Positions 41,801 through 50,443 of a DNA stretch of 64,000 bases are shown here, piece by piece. The translations under genes were made by a program, and so were the position numbers. Position 1 is the first letter of the stretch. Every line of letters begins with the position of its first letter. The notes beneath the pieces are model-generated. The model ran no database searches, was not told the DNA's origin, and saw only the letters and a program-made list of their open reading frames with translations. The DNA comes from Methyloligella halotolerans (lineage in GTDB: Bacteria > Pseudomonadota > Alphaproteobacteria > Rhizobiales > Methyloligellaceae): assembly GCF_001708935.1 (NCBI RefSeq), contig NZ_MASI01000003.1, positions 285,501 through 349,500 of the forward strand. The letters run 5' to 3'.

Positions 41801-43090
41801 ATGAAAATGCACACCCGCTTTGTCGCGGGCGGCGGCATCGGCTCGCTTGAGCACCTGCTGTTCGCCCCGCGCATTGCCTTCGACAAGTCCGATGACAATG
41901 GCATCGACGTGAAGGCCCTCGCCGAAGAGGTGAAGGGTTCCTTCGCGAAAGCCGTCGAAGAGGTGAAGGGACTCGCCGAGGAAGCCCTCGGCAAGTCCAA
42001 GGCCGGGGAGGAGCTGACGACCTCTCTCAAGGAGAAGTCGGACGAAGCGCTCGTGAAGATGAACGAGCTCGGCGAGCAGGTCTCCCAGATGGAGCAGAAG
42101 CTCGCTCGAGTCGGCGATAAGAGCGCCGACAAGCCCAAGACCTTCGGCGAGCAGTTCGTCGAGAACGAGAACGTCAAGGGCTGGCTCGGCGGATCTCCCA
42201 CCCAAGGCAAGGCCGATCTGCGAATCAAGGCAACGCTGACCTCCGCCACGACGGACTCGGCGGGTTCGGTTGGTGATGCCATCGCACCCACGCGGCTGCC
42301 GGGCATTCAACCCTTGCCGCAGCGCCGTATGACTGTTCGGGACCTCATCAGCCCCGGTCAGATGGACGGCAACACCCTGGAGTATGTCCAGGAAACCGGC
42401 TTCACCAACAACGCGGCTCCGGTCGCCGAAGGGGCGGCAAAGCCCTCGTCCGATATCAAGCTCGATCTGATCTCGACGTCGGCCAAGGTCATCGCCCACT
42501 GGATGAAGGCCAGCCGCCAGGTCGTGGACGATATCCCTCAGCTCCGATCGATGATCGATCAGCGGCTGCTCTACGGGCTCGCCTATGTGGAGGAGCAGCA
42601 GCTGCTGAGCGGCGACGGCACAGGTCAGAACCTGCACGGCATTATCCCGCAGGCGACCGCTTACAGTGCCGAGTTCACCCCTGACGACGCCACGGCGATC
42701 GACACGATCCGCCTGGCCATGCTGCAGGCGGTGCTGGCCGAGTATCCGGCCACGGGTGTGGTGATGCATCCGACCGACTGGGCGCGCGTCGAGCTCACCA
42801 AGGACGCCGGCGGCAACTACATCATCGGCGATCCCCAGGGCGGCATCTCTCCGACCTTGTGGCGCTTGCCGGTGGTCGAGACCCAGGCGATCACGTCCGA
42901 CAAGTTCCTGGTCGGCGCGTTCCGCCTCGGCGCCCAGGTGTTCGATCGTTGGGATAGCCGGATCGAGACTGGCTACGTCAATGACGACTTCACCAAGAAC
43001 CTCGTGACGATCCTCTGTGAAGAGCGTCTGGCGCTGGCGGTCTATCGGCCGGAAGCCTTCATCTACGGCGATCTCGGCTACGAGAGCTAG
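41801..43090 (+). CDS. Major capsid protein, HK97 family
   Basis: A 429-residue capsid protein. The first about 120 residues are a charged coiled coil (ALAEEVKGSFAKAVEEVKGL), corresponding to the delta scaffold domain removed by the protease. The HK97 fold follows from about residue 145: RLPGIQPLPQRRMTVRDLIS, YVQETGFTNNAAPVAEGAAK, IAHWMKASRQVVDDIPQLRS and MIDQRLLYGLAYVEEQQLLS. It ends YRPEAFIYGDL. Confidence 0.94.
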   Translation: MKMHTRFVAGGGIGSLEHLLFAPRIAFDKSDDNGIDVKALAEEVKGSFAKAVEEVKGLAEEALGKSKAGEELTTSLKEKSDEALVKMNELGEQVSQMEQKLARVGDKSADKPKTFGEQFVENENVKGWLGGSPTQGKADLRIKATLTSATTDSAGSVGDAIAPTRLPGIQPLPQRRMTVRDLISPGQMDGNTLEYVQETGFTNNAAPVAEGAAKPSSDIKLDLISTSAKVIAHWMKASRQVVDDIPQLRSMIDQRLLYGLAYVEEQQLLSGDGTGQNLHGIIPQATAYSAEFTPDDATAIDTIRLAMLQAVLAEYPATGVVMHPTDWARVELTKDAGGNYIIGDPQGGISPTLWRLPVVETQAITSDKFLVGAFRLGAQVFDRWDSRIETGYVNDDFTKNLVTILCEERLALAVYRPEAFIYGDLGYES

Positions 43091-43176
43091 GCCGCTGCGG
43101 GCCTCATCAACCACATGGGGAGGGTGGCGAACGGCCTCCCTCCCACATTTCCACCATCTCACGAGGATCTGCGGCG

Positions 43177-43527
43177 ATGGCCAAGACGGCAAAGCAGCGC
43201 AAGCGCAGCATGGCGGGTTTCGTTGGCGCTAACGGCGGCACGCCATTGGCACCGGAGAACAGTGCAGCGCCCGAGGTCACCGGGACCGCCCAGGTGGGCG
43301 AAGAGCTGACGGCCTCCGCCGGGACATGGACGGGACGGCCGGCCCCTTCGCTCTCCTATCAGTGGAATCGCGACGGCGAGCCGATCAGCGGCGCCACGGC
43401 GAACACCTATGAGCCCATCGAAGACGATGTCGGCTCACCTCTCACCGTCACGGTGACCGCCGCGAATTGGAGCGGCACCGCGGCTGAAACGAGCGATCCG
43501 ACCGCGAACGTCGCGGCGGCAGCATAG
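43177..43527 (+). CDS. Ig-like domain protein, possible head decoration
   Basis: A 116-residue protein. After a short basic head (MAKTAKQRKRSMAGFVGANG) comes one bacterial Ig-like domain: VGEELTASAGTWTGRPAPSL, SYQWNRDGEPISGATANTYE, PIEDDVGSPLTVTVTAANWS. A closely similar domain forms the C-terminus of the major tail protein (45528-46226). Being directly after the capsid gene, it may be a surface decoration protein; that is inference. Confidence 0.75.
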   Translation: MAKTAKQRKRSMAGFVGANGGTPLAPENSAAPEVTGTAQVGEELTASAGTWTGRPAPSLSYQWNRDGEPISGATANTYEPIEDDVGSPLTVTVTAANWSGTAAETSDPTANVAAAA

Positions 43528-43538
43528 GAGCAGCGATC

Positions 43539-43790
43539 ATGAAATTCCGCGTGGAACGAGAGCACATCGGAGATCGCTCCTACAAGGTCGGCGACATCCG
43601 AGAGGCGAACGAGAGCACGGTCGCGCATCTCGTGAAGGGTGGCGTGCTTTCGAAGACCGGCGGGAAGGCGGAGCCGTCCGCGCCGAAGAACAAAGCCTTG
43701 AAGTCGGCGCCGAAGAACAAGGCGGACACCGATCTCAAGGCCGGCGAAGGCGCCGGCAACGAGGCGACTGGCGAAGGCGGCGACCAGTAG
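43539..43790 (+). CDS. Small head protein with SAPKNKA repeats
   Basis: An 83-residue protein. The first half (EREHIGDRSYKVGDIREANE, STVAHLVKGGVLSK) resembles small head-completion or decoration proteins coded in this place. The second half is low-complexity with a repeated SAPKNKA and an acidic Gly-rich end. Function unknown. Confidence 0.65.
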   Translation: MKFRVEREHIGDRSYKVGDIREANESTVAHLVKGGVLSKTGGKAEPSAPKNKALKSAPKNKADTDLKAGEGAGNEATGEGGDQ

Positions 43791-43793
43791 GTC

Positions 43794-44366
43794 ATGCTCG
43801 CGCCTGTCCGCATCACGGCGCCGGATGCGGCGCCCGTCACGCTTGCCGAGGCGAAGGCGCATTGCCGTGTCGATCACAATGACGACGACACGCTGATCGG
43901 TGCGCTGATCGCCTCGGCGACCCAGTATTTCGACGGCTACACGGGCATCGTCGGGCGGGCTCTGGTCACGCAGAGCTGGGAGCAGCGCTTTGCGGGCTTC
44001 GGCTGCCTGCGACTTCTGGTCGGTCCCGTGACGTCGGTTACGAGCGTGACCTATTTCGACGGTAACAACGAAGAGCAAACGCTGGCCGATACGGTCTATC
44101 AGCTTTTCACCGATGCGCGTGGGCCCTACCTCGACCTCCAGCCCGATCAGTCCTGGCCTTCGATCTATGCGCGGCGGGATGCTGTCTCGGTGAAGTATGT
44201 CGCCGGCGATGAAGTGGCGGAGGTTCCCGCGCCGCTCAAGTCCGCCATCCTCCTGATGGTCGGGCACCTCTACGAGCACCGCGAGGCGGTGACGGATGTG
44301 TCTCTTGGTGCGGCGCCTCTCGCAGTGGATGCGCTGATCGCACCTTATCGTCGAGTGGGCCTGTGA
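43794..44366 (+). CDS. Head-tail connector protein (phiE125 gp8/HK97 gp6-like)
   Basis: A 190-residue connector. It begins PVTLAEAKAHCRVDHNDDDT, LIGALIASATQYFDGYTGIV, GRALVTQSWEQRF, the diagnostic N-terminal block of the phiE125 gp8 family. It ends LKSAILLMVGHLYEHREAV. The protein forms a ring under the portal. GTGA overlap with the next gene. Confidence 0.88.
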   Translation: MLAPVRITAPDAAPVTLAEAKAHCRVDHNDDDTLIGALIASATQYFDGYTGIVGRALVTQSWEQRFAGFGCLRLLVGPVTSVTSVTYFDGNNEEQTLADTVYQLFTDARGPYLDLQPDQSWPSIYARRDAVSVKYVAGDEVAEVPAPLKSAILLMVGHLYEHREAVTDVSLGAAPLAVDALIAPYRRVGL

Positions 44367-44706
44367 GGGAGACCGGCGCGGCGCACTCGACCGCCGGATC
44401 ACGATCGAGCGGGCCGGCGAAGGCGTGGCGAACGGCTTCAACGAGACCGAGAAGCCGTGGAGCACGCTGGTCACCCGTTGGGCGGGACGGGAGGATGTGC
44501 GCGACACCGAGAAAGCGGCGGCCGATCAAGTCGGCGCAACCGTGATGAGCCGCTTCACGGTGCGGTCCGATAGTGGAACGCGCGGTGTCACCGCCAAGGA
44601 TCGTATCCGCCATGACGGCTGGGTCTGGAATATCACCGGCATCAAAGAGACCCGTCACGGGCGCGGCCGCTATCTGGAGATCACCGCCGTGCGCGAGGCT
44701 GATTGA
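44363..44706 (+). CDS. Head-tail adaptor (SPP1 gp16-like), frameshifted near the start
   Basis: The GTG at 44363 overlaps the previous stop and gives MRETGA. One base then seems missing near 44383 (GCGGCGC for GCGGGCGC), after which the frame reads GALDRRITIERAGEGVANGF, NETEKPWSTLVTRWAGREDV, TVMSRFTVRSDSGTRGVTAK and GWVWNITGIKETRHGRGRYL. This is the SPP1 gp16 head-closure pattern. Without the correction the first start in the main frame is GTG 44425, which would cut off the conserved N-terminal strand. Confidence 0.8.
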
Positions 44707-45152
44707 TGGCTCGTCAGACCGTTCGGGTCGAAGGTCTGCGGGAACTGGATCGTGCGTTGGGCGAATTGCCGAAGCGAACCGGAAAGGCGGTGCTTCGACG
44801 CGTGCTCAAGAAGGCGAGCGAACCTCTGGCGGCGGAGATGGAGGCGGGAGCTCCGGTGGCCGCCGGCGAGCTTAAAGAGAGCGTTGCCGCTAGCACGAAA
44901 CTGAGTGCTCGACAGAAGCGCATTCAGAAGCGCGCCACGGCGCGGGAGGACAAGGCGACGGCCGAATTCTATGTGGGCGCAGGCGCACTGCCGCAAGCCC
45001 ATCTGCAGGAGTTCGGCACCAAGGACCAACCGCCGCAGCCCTTCGCCCGCCCGGCCTGGGATCGCAATAAGATGGGAATCCTGCGGTCGATCAAGACCCT
45101 GCTCGCCAGCGAGATAAAGAAAGCGGCCGAGCGGATCAGGAAAAAGGGCTGA
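44706..45152 (+). CDS. HK97 gp10-like tail-completion protein
   Basis: A 148-residue basic protein: VEGLRELDRALGELPKRTGK, LKKASEPLAAEMEAGAPVAA, GELKESV, then ATAEFYVGAGALPQAHLQEF, GTKDQPPQPFARPAWD. The LQEFGT...P.PF.RPA pattern is diagnostic of HK97 gp10. It starts in a TGATG overlap; an upstream TTG is possible but not needed. Confidence 0.87.
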   Translation: MARQTVRVEGLRELDRALGELPKRTGKAVLRRVLKKASEPLAAEMEAGAPVAAGELKESVAASTKLSARQKRIQKRATAREDKATAEFYVGAGALPQAHLQEFGTKDQPPQPFARPAWDRNKMGILRSIKTLLASEIKKAAERIRKKG

Positions 45153-45156
45153 GCCG

Positions 45157-45525
45157 ATGGAAGAGGCGCTGACGGCTCTGCTCGCTGATGTGGCCGGAGG
45201 CGAGCGGTATTGGGTGCGCGCGCCGCAAGGGACGGCGGCGCCCTATGTGGTGCTCAACGGCATCACCGGTAATCGGGACTACAACTCACAAGGGCCGTCC
45301 GGTTACGTCGAAAGCCGGGTTCAGATCGACTGCTACGGCGAGACCTACGGGTCCGCAAAGACCACGGCGCGCGCGGTGCGGTCGGCGCTGTCCGGCGTTC
45401 GCAGCGGCGCGCTGCTGGGCGTCTTCATCGATAGCGAACGCGACTTCCCGGCCGCCGATGCCGAAGAGGTCAATCGCATGTTCCGCGTCTCGATCGACAT
45501 CATAGTTCATCATCAGGAGACATAG
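45157..45525 (+). CDS. Tail terminator, DUF3168 family
   Basis: A 122-residue protein: EEALTALLADVAGGERYWVR, APQGTAAPYVVLNGITGNRD, VESRVQIDCYGETYGSAKTT, ARAVRSALSG. This matches DUF3168, which caps the tail tube at the head end. It lies between the gp10-like gene and the tail tube gene, as expected. Confidence 0.87.
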   Translation: MEEALTALLADVAGGERYWVRAPQGTAAPYVVLNGITGNRDYNSQGPSGYVESRVQIDCYGETYGSAKTTARAVRSALSGVRSGALLGVFIDSERDFPAADAEEVNRMFRVSIDIIVHHQET

Positions 45526-45527
45526 AG

Positions 45528-46226
45528 ATGGCAGAGTCGGAAGCCTTGATTGGCTATGGAAACCTCTACGAGGTGTCGGAAGACGACGGTGACACCTGGT
45601 TTACAGTCGGCGAGACGGTGGATATCACGCCGCCCGAGATGAGCGTTGGCGAGGAAGAGGTCACGCATACCCAGTCGCCGGACTCCACGCGGGAATTTAT
45701 CCCCACCCTCATCGATCCAGGCTCCATGAGCTTCGGCATCAATTGGATTCCCGGTAATCCGACTGAGGTCAAGATCGTCGGCTGGAAGGTTCAGCGGAAG
45801 AAGCTGATGCACCGCGTCACATATCCCAATGGGGTGGTGTGGACGTGGAAGGGGCACTTTGCCAGTTTCGCGCCTACCGCGCCGAACGAAGGCAAACTCG
45901 CCGCCGATGTCAGCGTTCGCTGCTCGTCCATGCGCGTTCTGACTCCGGCCGCCGCTCCGGCCAATTTGATCCTGCCCGCCATTTCCGGCGTTGCGCAGGT
46001 CGACAACAAGCTCACTGCCATCGAAGGGATTTGGACCGGGGCGCCGACCTTCGCCTATCAGTGGAAGGCCGACGATTCCGACATCTCCGGAGCGACGGAG
46101 AAGACATACACCCCCGTGGTGGGCGATGTGGACGCCGTACTGACCGTGGAGATTACCGCCACCAATGCCGTCGGCAGCCAGGCGTCCGAGAGCGCCGCGA
46201 CGCCTGCCGTGATTGCGGCCGCGTAA
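45528..46226 (+). CDS. Major tail tube protein with C-terminal Ig-like domain
   Basis: A 232-residue protein. Residues 1 to about 142 are the tube protein (LIGYGNLYEVSEDDGDTWFT, GEEEVTHTQSPDSTREFIPT, WKVQRKKLMHRVTYPNGVVW). Residues about 145 to 232 are an Ig-like domain (AQVDNKLTAIEGIWTGAPTF, AYQWKADDSDISGATEKTYT) very like the stand-alone one at 43177. Such domains decorate the outside of siphovirus tails and may bind cell-surface carbohydrates. Confidence 0.86.
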   Translation: MAESEALIGYGNLYEVSEDDGDTWFTVGETVDITPPEMSVGEEEVTHTQSPDSTREFIPTLIDPGSMSFGINWIPGNPTEVKIVGWKVQRKKLMHRVTYPNGVVWTWKGHFASFAPTAPNEGKLAADVSVRCSSMRVLTPAAAPANLILPAISGVAQVDNKLTAIEGIWTGAPTFAYQWKADDSDISGATEKTYTPVVGDVDAVLTVEITATNAVGSQASESAATPAVIAAA

Positions 46227-46239
46227 CCGGGAGGCTTTC

Positions 46240-46590
46240 ATGGCAAATCCGCATCGTGGTGGTGTCCCACTCAAGGCAGGCGACACCACCTACACGCTTT
46301 CGTTCTCCCACAATGCCCTCTGCGAGCTGGAGGATGCGTTGGATCAATCGATCGCCGCGATCATCGACTCGTTCGGCAGTGGGGATCTGGATATGCGGCG
46401 ACTTCGCACTCTCGTGTGGGCGGGTCTGCGAGACCATCACAAGGAGATGGGCCTCGAGGATGCCGGCGACGTCGCATCCGCGGCCGGCCTTGAAGCCACA
46501 GCCGCTGCCATCGGCGAAGCCTTCCAGCTTGCCATGCCGGAACAGAAGGCCGGCGCAAAGGAAAACCCTCCGAAGGCGGCGAAGGCTTAG
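46240..46590 (+). CDS. Tail assembly chaperone, first part (GTA gp10-like)
   Basis: A 116-residue protein: RGGVPLKAGDTTYTLSFSHN, ALCELEDALDQSIAAIIDSF, LDMRRLRTLVWAGLRDHHKE. This is the GTA-gp10/TAC_11 family, which folds around the tape measure during tail assembly. The ATG at 46240 follows GGGAGG. The coding signal goes on in the -1 frame past its stop at 46588, see the next feature. Confidence 0.85.
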   Translation: MANPHRGGVPLKAGDTTYTLSFSHNALCELEDALDQSIAAIIDSFGSGDLDMRRLRTLVWAGLRDHHKEMGLEDAGDVASAAGLEATAAAIGEAFQLAMPEQKAGAKENPPKAAKA

Positions 46591-46904
46591 ATCCGCTTTC
46601 GCTGCAACGGTCATGGGTGCGGGCCGGTCAGGATCCGGAGCTTTTCTGGAAGCTCACGCCCCGAGAGACCCAGAACATTCTCGACGGGTACGTCGAACGC
46701 CTGGCCGACCAGTATAACGAACGGGCGTGGCTGGCCTGGCACACGGCCTGGCTGACTGCTTACGCGCCTCAGAAGTCCACACAGTTCGTGAAGCTCAAGT
46801 CCCTCTTGCACGACGCTGAACCGCGCTCGCGGCCAATGCAGTCGATGGAAGAGCAGATTTCGGTCGCCCAAATGTGGGCGGTAGCGTTGAGCGGGAGAGG
46901 CTAA
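46561..46904 (+). CDS. Tail assembly chaperone, -1 frame extension
   Basis: In the -1 frame relative to the previous gene, the sequence reads GLDPLSLQRSWVRAGQDPEL, FWKLTPRETQNILDGYVERL and ADQYNERAWLAWHTAWLTAY. It has no good start codon or ribosome site of its own until GTG 46617, which is inside the conserved part. The join would occur between about 46555 and 46588; GGAAAAC at 46560-46566 is a possible slip site. This fits the gpG/gpGT-type programmed frameshift of tail chaperones, though a missing base is also possible. Exact start unknown. Confidence 0.7.
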
Positions 46905-48799
46905 TGACGGGAAGCGTAATCGGCGCGCTGCGCGTCAATCTCGCACTCAACAGCGCCCAGTTCGAAGACGGGCTAAGGAGCGCGCGCAAGAGCCTCCAGC
47001 GCGTCGGCAAATCCCTGCAGGACACGGGCCGGAATCTGAGTCTCTCCCTTACGCTTCCGATCGTGGCGGCGAGCGCAGGGCTGATCAAACTCGCCTCGGA
47101 TGCCACGGAGAGCGAAAACCTGTTCGCGGTGGCCATGGGCGATATGGCCGACCGGGCGCGCGACTTTTCGGAACAGCTCGGCAAAGCCGTGGGGCTCAAC
47201 CCATACGAGACCCGGAAGACGATCGCGACGTTCTTCCAAATGACCACGGCTATGGGTATCAGCCGCGCGGCCGCTTTCGATATGTCAAAGGGCCTGGCGC
47301 AGCTCACGGGCGACTTGGCTTCGTTCTTCAATCTCTCCCCCGACGATGCCTTCCAGAAGCTGCAGTCCGGCATCTCCGGTGAGATCGAGCCGCTGCGGCG
47401 GCTTGGTGTCAGCGTCAGCGAAACCAACGTCAAGATGACGCTGATGCGGATGGGGCTCATCCAGGGCAATGAAAAGCTGACAGAGCAGCAGAAGATCCTC
47501 GGCCGCTACATCACGATCCTCGATCAAACGTCGAATGCGCAGGGCGATTTGGCGCGGACGCTGGATAGTCCGGCGAACATGATGCGTGTACTCGGCTCGA
47601 AGTTCGAGGAAGCGGCCACCAAACTCGGCAATACACTTTTGCCCATCTTCCAGCGGTTCATGGCGGAAGTCGGCGGCCCTGCATTGGGCGCGCTGCAACT
47701 CCTCGTCGATAGGTTCAGCGCGCTTGATCCCTCGATCCAGAATGTCGTGATCGCCATGGCCGCACTCGCAGCGGCAACGGGGCCGCTGCTGTTCGTATTC
47801 GGCGGGTTCTTCCGGGTTGTCTCCTCAGTTATTGGCCCCCTCACGGCCCTGACGAAGCTGATCGCCGCCGGTAAGGTTCTGGATGCTCTTACGATCTTCC
47901 GGTCCAAATGGGCGCTGATTGCTGCTGCCGTTCTGGGTGCCGCCGCCGGCGTGGCCTATTTCAGCGGTGTGTGGGACGACTTCAAAAAGAAGATCGAAGG
48001 GCTGAACATTTTCGCGGGCCTCGGTGACGACGCGGGCGCCTTCGCCAAGATCCTGAACGATGAGGCTGTGAAGGCATTCAAGGATCTGTCGAGCGGAGCC
48101 GGTGGGGCGGCAGAGGCCGCGGCCGCGCTCAAGCGTCAAATGGACGAGGGCCGCCAGGTGTTCGAGCAAACTCGCACGCCGGTCGAGCAATTGCGTATGG
48201 AGTTCGAGCGGCTTCAGGGTCTTTTGAATGCCGGGGCGATCGATTGGGACACCTACACGCGGGCAATAGGGCAAGCGCAGGATCAGTTCGACGAACTCAG
48301 CCGGCGCAGCTCCGAGGCATTCCAACAGATCGAAGAGGCGACCCAGGCGGTCACCGACGGTATGGACCGCGCGTTCAGCGACTTTGTCGAGAACGGAAAG
48401 GTGAATTTCAAGGAGCTCGCCGGCTCGATCCTGCAGGACCTGGCGCGTATCACCTTCGCGCAGACCGTCACTGGTCCGCTCGGGGGTGCGCTGTCGAGCG
48501 GGCTGGGCGGCCTCTTCGGATTTGCTAAAGGCGGTTCGTTCAAGGTCGGCGGCTCCGGGGGGACGGACAGCCAACTTGTCGCGTTTCGCGCTTCGCCGAA
48601 CGAACGGGTGTCGGTGACGACGCCACAGCAGGAGGCCGCACGCGGCGTCGGCGGGGTGACCATCCATTCCTCGATCGATGCGCGGGGCTCCGATATGACC
48701 GAATCCCGCTTCCGGCAGATCCTCGACGAGCGCGATCGCGACCTGGGCAGGAAGGTCGTGACGATCATGAAGGAGTCTCGTTCCCGGAGGATCGGCTAG
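46904..48799 (+). CDS. Tail tape measure protein
   Basis: A 631-residue tape measure. It starts GALRVNLALNSAQFEDGLRS and then has phage-minor-tail-type helices (YETRKTIATFFQMTTAMGIS, DLASFFNLSPDDAFQKLQSG). A hydrophobic middle (VVIAMAALAAATGPLLFVFG) and a C-terminal block FVENGKVNFKELAGSILQDL, ARITFAQTVTGPLGGALSSG, LGGLFGFAKGGSF like lambda and GTA tape measures complete it. At about 0.15 nm per residue it would set a tail near 95 nm. The ATG overlaps the chaperone stop. Confidence 0.9.
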   Translation: MTGSVIGALRVNLALNSAQFEDGLRSARKSLQRVGKSLQDTGRNLSLSLTLPIVAASAGLIKLASDATESENLFAVAMGDMADRARDFSEQLGKAVGLNPYETRKTIATFFQMTTAMGISRAAAFDMSKGLAQLTGDLASFFNLSPDDAFQKLQSGISGEIEPLRRLGVSVSETNVKMTLMRMGLIQGNEKLTEQQKILGRYITILDQTSNAQGDLARTLDSPANMMRVLGSKFEEAATKLGNTLLPIFQRFMAEVGGPALGALQLLVDRFSALDPSIQNVVIAMAALAAATGPLLFVFGGFFRVVSSVIGPLTALTKLIAAGKVLDALTIFRSKWALIAAAVLGAAAGVAYFSGVWDDFKKKIEGLNIFAGLGDDAGAFAKILNDEAVKAFKDLSSGAGGAAEAAAALKRQMDEGRQVFEQTRTPVEQLRMEFERLQGLLNAGAIDWDTYTRAIGQAQDQFDELSRRSSEAFQQIEEATQAVTDGMDRAFSDFVENGKVNFKELAGSILQDLARITFAQTVTGPLGGALSSGLGGLFGFAKGGSFKVGGSGGTDSQLVAFRASPNERVSVTTPQQEAARGVGGVTIHSSIDARGSDMTESRFRQILDERDRDLGRKVVTIMKESRSRRIG

Positions 48800-49447
48800 A
48801 TGGCGATCAGCTTCCCGCGGGTGATCCCGGACGCGCTGAAGCTCGTCGGGCTCGACTTCAATATCGAGCCGATGGATGCGCAGACGCCGCTGCGGTCGGG
48901 CAAGGTCATCTCCAAGGATCTGGGGCCTGCACTCTGGCGGGCCAGCTTCACGACGCCGCCGCGCACGGAAGACCAGTGGCGGGAGCTGCAGGCCTGGTAC
49001 ATGACGCTTCGGAGCCTGGAGTCGTTCTACGCCTATCACAATCTCCGCCAGTATCCGAAGGCGTACCCGGACGGGTTCGACGGGCTGGAGGTTGGCGGCA
49101 ATCCGTTCGACGGGTTCGCAAGCCTGGAGGGTGCCACAGGCGGCGTTGTTCTCAGCCTGGGCTCGCTCCCGGAAACCTTCGCTTTTGCCGTTGGCGACTT
49201 CCTGTCGTTCTCCTACGGCACGTCTCAGGCGCTACACATGATCGTGGCCGGTGGTGTGGCCGATGCGTCCGGCGAGGTGGACGTGGAGGTGCGGCCGCAT
49301 ATCCAGCCGGGCTGGACGGCCGACACGCCCGTGCGGCTCCACCGCGCCTATGCCGAGATGAAGATCGTTCCGGGCAGCTTTTCCGGCCCGACCGACGTCA
49401 AGTCGCTGACCTCGGTCAGCTTCGAAGCCATCCAGACACTCGACTGA
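48800..49447 (+). CDS. Distal tail protein, GTA/DUF2460-region type
   Basis: A 215-residue protein following the tape measure: AISFPRVIPDALKLVGLDFN, KVISKDLGPALWRASFTTPP, RTEDQWRELQAWYMTLRSLE. Later strand-rich sequence (VRLHRAYAEMKIVPGSFSGP, TDVKSLTSVSFEAIQTLD) fits a tail-tip hub domain. Position is that of the DUF2460-type GTA gene, but I do not see clear DUF2460 motifs, so the family name is uncertain. Confidence 0.72.
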   Translation: MAISFPRVIPDALKLVGLDFNIEPMDAQTPLRSGKVISKDLGPALWRASFTTPPRTEDQWRELQAWYMTLRSLESFYAYHNLRQYPKAYPDGFDGLEVGGNPFDGFASLEGATGGVVLSLGSLPETFAFAVGDFLSFSYGTSQALHMIVAGGVADASGEVDVEVRPHIQPGWTADTPVRLHRAYAEMKIVPGSFSGPTDVKSLTSVSFEAIQTLD

Positions 49448-49450
49448 TCC

Positions 49451-50038
49451 ATGCTCGACCTTTCGACGGCGCAGCGCGCGGCCCTGGCCAGCGGACAGGT
49501 GAAGCGCGCGCTCTTCCTATGGTGCGACGCGCTCGACCCGGACACTGGCGGACCTGCGCCGGCGGGCTTCTGGACGGGCAAGGGTTCGGTGGAGATCGGC
49601 GGGCGGACCTATTACGGCTCGGGCGCGCTCATCAAGCCGGAGGCGATCTCGGCCGTCAGCGACATGAGCATCCAGGGGATGAAGGTCACCCTCTCGGGGC
49701 TCGACCCGGAGACCAACGCCCTGGTGCGCGGCTCGACGGTGGGGCAGCGGCCGATCGAGCTGCATACGGGCATCTTCGATCCGCGCACTCATGAGCTGAT
49801 CGGCGATCTCATCCCCCGTTTCGTCGGCATCGTGGACGATGCGGAGATCGTGACGCCGGAAGCGGGCGGCACGGGCGGCAATGCCCTGACCTGCGAAAGC
49901 CATGCGCGCGCCCTGACCATCAGCCGGACGGACACAAGGAGCAGCGCGAGCCAGCACCAGCGCGACCCGAACGACGACTTCTACAAGTACACCTCCGCGC
50001 AGCGCGGCAAGCCGATCTATTTCGGGCGGAAGAAGTGA
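49451..50038 (+). CDS. Baseplate hub-like protein, DUF2163-type
   Basis: A 195-residue protein: LDLSTAQRAALASGQVKRAL, FLWCDALDPDTGGPAPAGFW, TGKGSVEIGGRTYYGSGALI, KPEAISAVSDMSIQGMKVTL and ELHTGIFDPRTHELIGDLIP, RFVGIVDDAEI. The layout (short helix, then a strand-rich ring domain) fits the DUF2163/GTA hub gene in this position. TGATG overlap with the peptidase gene. Confidence 0.75.
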   Translation: MLDLSTAQRAALASGQVKRALFLWCDALDPDTGGPAPAGFWTGKGSVEIGGRTYYGSGALIKPEAISAVSDMSIQGMKVTLSGLDPETNALVRGSTVGQRPIELHTGIFDPRTHELIGDLIPRFVGIVDDAEIVTPEAGGTGGNALTCESHARALTISRTDTRSSASQHQRDPNDDFYKYTSAQRGKPIYFGRKK

Positions 50039-50442
50039 TGCGAAACCCGCGCCTCGTCATCCATGGGGAATATGAGCGGGCCAAGCTGGAGCCCTTCAAC
50101 TGGGGACGGCACGACTGCCTGCTCTGGTGCGCCGATTGCGCGAAAGCGTTCACCGGCAAAGATCCCGCCGCGAGGTTGCGCGGCCGCTACAGCACGGCGC
50201 TCGGCGCGAAGCGCGTCATGACGACGGAGGGCTGGAGCGACATGGCGGACGTGGCGCGCTCCATGTTTCCGGAGATCCCGGTCGCATCCGCGCGCTCCGG
50301 CGATTGGGCGCAGATCATCAATGAAGACGGAACCGATACGCTCGGGGTGGTGATGGCCGGCATGATCGTGGCGCGCACGGAGAAGAACGGGCTGGGGCAG
50401 GTGCCGCTGACCCATGCGGCCAAGGCGTTCCGGGTCGGTTAG
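50038..50442 (+). CDS. NlpC/P60-like tail peptidase (DUF6950-type)
   Basis: A 134-residue protein. FNWGRHDCLLWCADCAKAFT holds the catalytic Cys in the typical W-G-x-x-D-C context. LGVVMAGMIVARTEKNGLGQ, VPLTHAAKAFRVG lies where the His is expected, although the His context is weak. Such peptidases at the tail tip open peptidoglycan during DNA entry. It is next to the tip attachment gene, the order found in GTAs. Confidence 0.75.
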   Translation: MRNPRLVIHGEYERAKLEPFNWGRHDCLLWCADCAKAFTGKDPAARLRGRYSTALGAKRVMTTEGWSDMADVARSMFPEIPVASARSGDWAQIINEDGTDTLGVVMAGMIVARTEKNGLGQVPLTHAAKAFRVG

Positions 50443-50443
50443 C

